In this document: piece after piece, positions 61,346 to 64,000 of the stretch
Position numbering within the stretch: position 1 is the stretch's first letter
Layout of the letters: each line of letters opens with the position of its first letter
DNA from: Sphingomonas oleivorans
GTDB lineage: Bacteria; Pseudomonadota; Alphaproteobacteria; Sphingomonadales; Sphingomonadaceae
Direction of reading: 5' to 3'
NCBI RefSeq assembly: GCF_003050615.1
Contig: NZ_NWBU01000017.1
Coordinates: 1-64,000, forward strand
DNA length: 64,000 nt
The notes under the pieces: model-generated
Told to the model about the DNA's origin: nothing
What the model saw: only the letters and a program-made list of their open reading frames with translations
The model's database searches: none
Made by a program: the position numbers and the translations under genes

Positions 61346-61400
61346 TTGCAATATAAATATTGACGCACTTCGAAGCAATAAGTCATTGCAATATGCAATG
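61346..61400. promoter_or_regulatory. Probable MocR operator: direct and inverted repeats
   Basis: ATTGCAATAT occurs at 61346-61355 and again at 61386-61395, 40 bp apart. The second overlaps the palindrome CATTGCA-ATA-TGCAATG (61384-61400). Paired direct repeats just upstream of the regulator's own start are typical of MocR autoregulation. Confidence 0.55.
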
Positions 61401-61630
61401 AGACGAGCATTCATCGCGACTGGGGTAGGACCTTCTTCCATGACATCCTCTTCCCGCAGTTGTCCCCATGCCGGCATCGGCACGTTCTTCCCAAGACGCG
61501 ATCTTGCCGGCAAGATATCCCCCTCCGCTTCTGGCCGGAATGGGGTGCGCCCTATCGCGTTCGATCCGCTGGTCGACTTGTCCCGTCCGGCCATGCAATT
61601 GGTCCCCCGCGCCACCTCGGCGAGGCGGCC

Positions 61631-62452
61631 ATGATCCGGGTGGATGCTCCCGCCACGTGGGCGCTTCGCTCGCTAGAGTCGGTCCTCCTGAATACCGGCT
61701 TTGCCCGCGTCGTCCTCGAAGGCCAAGTGGAAGGCAGGTTGTGGATAGACCGCTTTGACTCGCCACGCGTGCTGCATGCGCTGCACCCCTATGGCATGTC
61801 GCTGGTCTGGGGCGATGCTGTCGCCGACGGATTCGAGCAGATCATCAACCATCTCCGAGACGGGGAATACCGCACGAGGGACGAATGGCTTCAGATCGAT
61901 CCGCGCTGGAAGGCACTGGACTGGGACCAACGCCTGGACGCGACGGACGCGGCGACGGCCTCCGATTCCACTTCGTGCAGCCGTCACACGCGAGTGAACT
62001 TTGGTTTCGACGCGGAACGCTTCCAGCAGCTCGTGCGAGGACACGCCTTGCCCGATGGCTGGCGATTGCGACAAGCCGATGCCGGAGACTTTGAATTGCC
62101 TGGTCAGGTCGTACCCAACTGCTTCTGGCATGACGCCGAGCAGTTTCTCGCCGCAGGAAGCGGCTGGTGCGCCGAACAGGCCGGAAACGTAGGAGCCATC
62201 GCGTTCGCTTCCTATCGTTGGGGCGGCGAAGTCGAGATAGGGATCGAGACCTTCGAGCATGCGCGCCGGCAAGGGCTCGGCCACGCAGTGGCCGCACGCA
62301 TGATCGTGCATGTGCTGCAGGCCGGCTTCAGGCCGGTGTGGTCCTGCCGTTTGGAGAACACCGCGTCCTGCGCCTTGGCGCATAAGCTGGGTTTCCTGCC
62401 GCTGCGCAATCTCCCGTACTATCGGCTCTCTCCTCGCAATGAGGCAGCGTGA
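61631..62452 (+). CDS. GNAT-family N-acetyltransferase
   Basis: This 273-aa protein has a divergent N-terminal half. Its GNAT core is in the C-terminal third: GAIAFASYRWGGEVEIGIETFEHARRQGLGHAVAARMI (acetyl-CoA loop RRQGLGHA, quoted in part) and SCRLENTASCALAHKLGFLPL. The layout matches the two-part GNAT_acetyltran type. ATG 61631 follows GAGG; an open frame runs back to 61460 without a good start. It is divergent from the MocR regulator, which probably controls it. The substrate is unknown; an amine or amino acid is likely given a PLP-sensing regulator. Confidence 0.8.
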   Translation: MIRVDAPATWALRSLESVLLNTGFARVVLEGQVEGRLWIDRFDSPRVLHALHPYGMSLVWGDAVADGFEQIINHLRDGEYRTRDEWLQIDPRWKALDWDQRLDATDAATASDSTSCSRHTRVNFGFDAERFQQLVRGHALPDGWRLRQADAGDFELPGQVVPNCFWHDAEQFLAAGSGWCAEQAGNVGAIAFASYRWGGEVEIGIETFEHARRQGLGHAVAARMIVHVLQAGFRPVWSCRLENTASCALAHKLGFLPLRNLPYYRLSPRNEAA

Positions 62453-62691
62453 GAACGCCGTTGTTGCACGCTTGATGGAGCAGGCCAGCAGGAGACCTCT
62501 GCGAACGGCATTCAACGATGCCAATAACGCGCACCTGCATAGCGGGAACGGCGGCATAGGTTAGTTCGGCGCGCACCGCCATGGCCGGGATCAATCGAGT
62601 CGCAATCCAAATGGCGGTCAGCGCCGAAAGTCACCGTGTAGCCGGCGCCCGCGCAGATGGCCGACCTGCTTCGGGCCGACGGCGAGATTGC

Positions 62692-63368
62692 TTACGTCGT
62701 ATAGGCCGGCGTCGAACGCCGAAGATGCCTTTCATCTGCGTGCATGTTGCCCAACCGGGTGCGATTCGGCTCGAGCTTGCGATAGTGGTTCGGCGTACAA
62801 GCCCGGCGCTTGCGAAAGGCTTTGGCGAAAGCGTTGTAGCTGTCATAGCCGACGATGGCCGCGATTTCCGACAACGAGACGGACTGTTCCCGCAGAAGCT
62901 GCGCCGCCTGCTGCATCCTGAATTCGGTCAGGTAATCGAGCGACGCCTGTCCCATCATGTTGCGGAAGTAAAACGAGAAAGACGCGCGAGACATGCCAGC
63001 GGCGGCGGCCAGTTCCGCAAGGGTCCAGGGTGGTCGATCTGGTTGTACATCCGTTCGATCGCATGGCGCAATCGCGCATGGGCAAGACCCGCGAGAAGGC
63101 CGCGCTGCTGCTGGCCATCGCTCGCGTCGATCCGTGCTCGCAGCGCCTGGATGAACAGGATGTTCGCCAGGCTTCGGATCGCGGCATTTGCGCCGGGGGC
63201 ATCCATCTCGGTCTCCCGCGCCAGAAGATCGAGCGTTGCCTGAAAGGCGCTGGTGCGGGCGGCATCCATCCTGAAAAACAGGAGCGCGGGGAGCATCTGC
63301 GTCAGGAGGTGGCTGGAGGCGACATCGTAGCTGAACCAGCCAGTGATCAGCGTCACCGTCGCGTCGTG
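62692..63368 (-). pseudogene. AraC-family regulator, truncated at tRNA-Ser and frameshifted
   Basis: The minus strand reads HHDATVTLITGWFSYDVASS then LLTQMLPALLFFRMDAARTS, ILFIQALRARIDASDGQQQR (the cupin_6-type half of an AraC protein). After a shift near 63025 it gives AELAAAAGMSRASFSFYFRN, SLSEIAAIVGYDSYNAFAKA and the C-terminal HTH end. The frame runs without a start codon straight into the CCA end of the tRNA gene, so its N-terminus was removed by a junction at that point. Confidence 0.75.
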
Positions 63369-63369
63369 A

Positions 63370-63459
<90 letters not shown>

Positions 63460-63585
63460 GCTCGAGGTCTGGCCCGTGCCCGAAGGCGCGAACCGGTCGA
63501 TGAGGGGCGGGCCTTAGCGGAAGCTTTCAGGCTTGCCAAGCGTTACGCTTGCATGAAACGAACCACCGCCTAAATTGGATGGCAC

Positions 63586-63963
63586 ATGACAAGACAATTT
63601 CCCCTGCCTCCGGGCGGTGCGCCGATTTCCCTGCCGCCCGTGATTCACGCCCGCTTCGCGATCGGCGATGTCGTGCGCCATCGGCTGCTTGAATTTCGCG
63701 GCGTGGTCTTCGATGTCGATCCGGTCTTCGCCAATAGCGAGGAATGGTATCAATCGATCCCCGAGGATATCCGCCCGGCGAAGGACCAACCCTTCTACCA
63801 TCTGCTCGCCGAGAACAGCGAGAGCAATTATGTCGCCTATGTCAGCCAGCAGAATCTGGAGCCCGATATCAGCGACGAGCCCGTCGACCATCCGGCGATC
63901 GCCGGCATATTCGAAGGCTTTAGCGACGGCCGCTACGCGCTGAGGCGCGAACATCGCCACTGA
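63586..63963 (+). CDS. hspQ: Heat shock protein HspQ
   Basis: This 125-aa protein has the HspQ/YccV fold: HARFAIGDVVRHRLLEFRGVVFDVDPVFANSEEWY, then DQPFYHLLAENSESNYVAYVSQQNLEPD (quoted in parts), a small beta-barrel that binds hemimethylated DNA in E. coli and enhances Lon proteolysis. The length is usual for the alphaproteobacterial form. It is the first clearly core-genome gene in the window and lies beyond the tRNA-Ser. Confidence 0.93.
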   Translation: MTRQFPLPPGGAPISLPPVIHARFAIGDVVRHRLLEFRGVVFDVDPVFANSEEWYQSIPEDIRPAKDQPFYHLLAENSESNYVAYVSQQNLEPDISDEPVDHPAIAGIFEGFSDGRYALRREHRH

Positions 63964-64000
63964 GCGCCCGCGCGGGACTATCCGCGCCGGCTCCCCTCGC

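Noticed and set aside
61460-61630. An upstream extension of the GNAT gene
   Set aside because: The added 57 residues are low-complexity, Arg/Pro-rich and lack a ribosome site, while ATG 61631 has GAGG upstream and starts family-like sequence.

Overview
The window is high-GC DNA that looks like the accessory part of a sphingomonad (Alphaproteobacteria, Sphingomonadaceae) chromosome or large replicon. The lineage call rests on four full-length TonB-dependent receptors in 64 kb, a FixL/FixJ-type two-component system, alphaproteobacterial gene styles, and hspQ beside a tRNA-Ser(CGA). It is inference from gene content; no 16S or other marker gene is present.

Layout. (1) 1-1.1 kb: the C-terminal part of a flavin monoamine oxidase and a secreted RidA-like protein. 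(2) 1.4-13.5 kb: a regulatory block with a multi-PAS histidine kinase, a FixJ-like response regulator, two receiver-only proteins (one broken), a dienelactone hydrolase-like enzyme, a catalase, a small membrane protein, a TonB-dependent receptor and a secreted protein of unknown function. A repeated dyad, YATAC-N4-GTATR or a close variant, lies in front of most of its transcription units. IS3-family transposase fragments bracket the block. (3) 13.5-17.2 kb: a large imperfect inverted repeat, a TonB-like protein, an Hsp70-like ATPase and an IS481 fragment. (4) 17.5-30.4 kb: one long plus-strand operon with two DszB-type sulfinate desulfinase homologues, a TonB-dependent receptor, an Ssu-like ABC transporter, an MFS protein, a nitroreductase, two FMN-dependent (SsuD/LLM) monooxygenases and a class II aldolase-like protein. 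It reads as an organosulfur uptake and desulfurisation system. (5) 30.4-32.2 kb: relics of a serine recombinase and a ParB-domain methylase, plus the first copy of a ~150-bp direct repeat. (6) 32.2-39.6 kb: a glycoside locus (TonB receptor, GPH symporter, GH3 glycosidase, AraC regulator). (7) 40.3-55.8 kb: a complete aerobic nicotinate pathway. nicE-nicD-nicC are divergent from nicX-nicF-nicA-nicB, with a MarR regulator and a receptor-MFS-esterase operon that carries the same operator as the nic promoter region. (8) 55.9-63.4 kb: the second copy of the direct repeat, an Acg-type oxidoreductase, several decaying genes, a MocR regulator divergent from a GNAT acetyltransferase, and an AraC gene broken exactly at the 3' end of tRNA-Ser. 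hspQ follows beyond the tRNA.

How the genes work together. Each catabolic block pairs an outer-membrane TonB-dependent receptor with an inner-membrane transporter and cytoplasmic enzymes, which is typical scavenging architecture for sphingomonads. Mobile-element relics at almost every block boundary suggest a mosaic built by successive insertions next to a tRNA gene. The parts I consider least described are the paired DszB-like operon, the dyad-marked FixJ-like regulon, and the coupling of a tannase-family esterase and TonB receptor to the nicotinate regulon.
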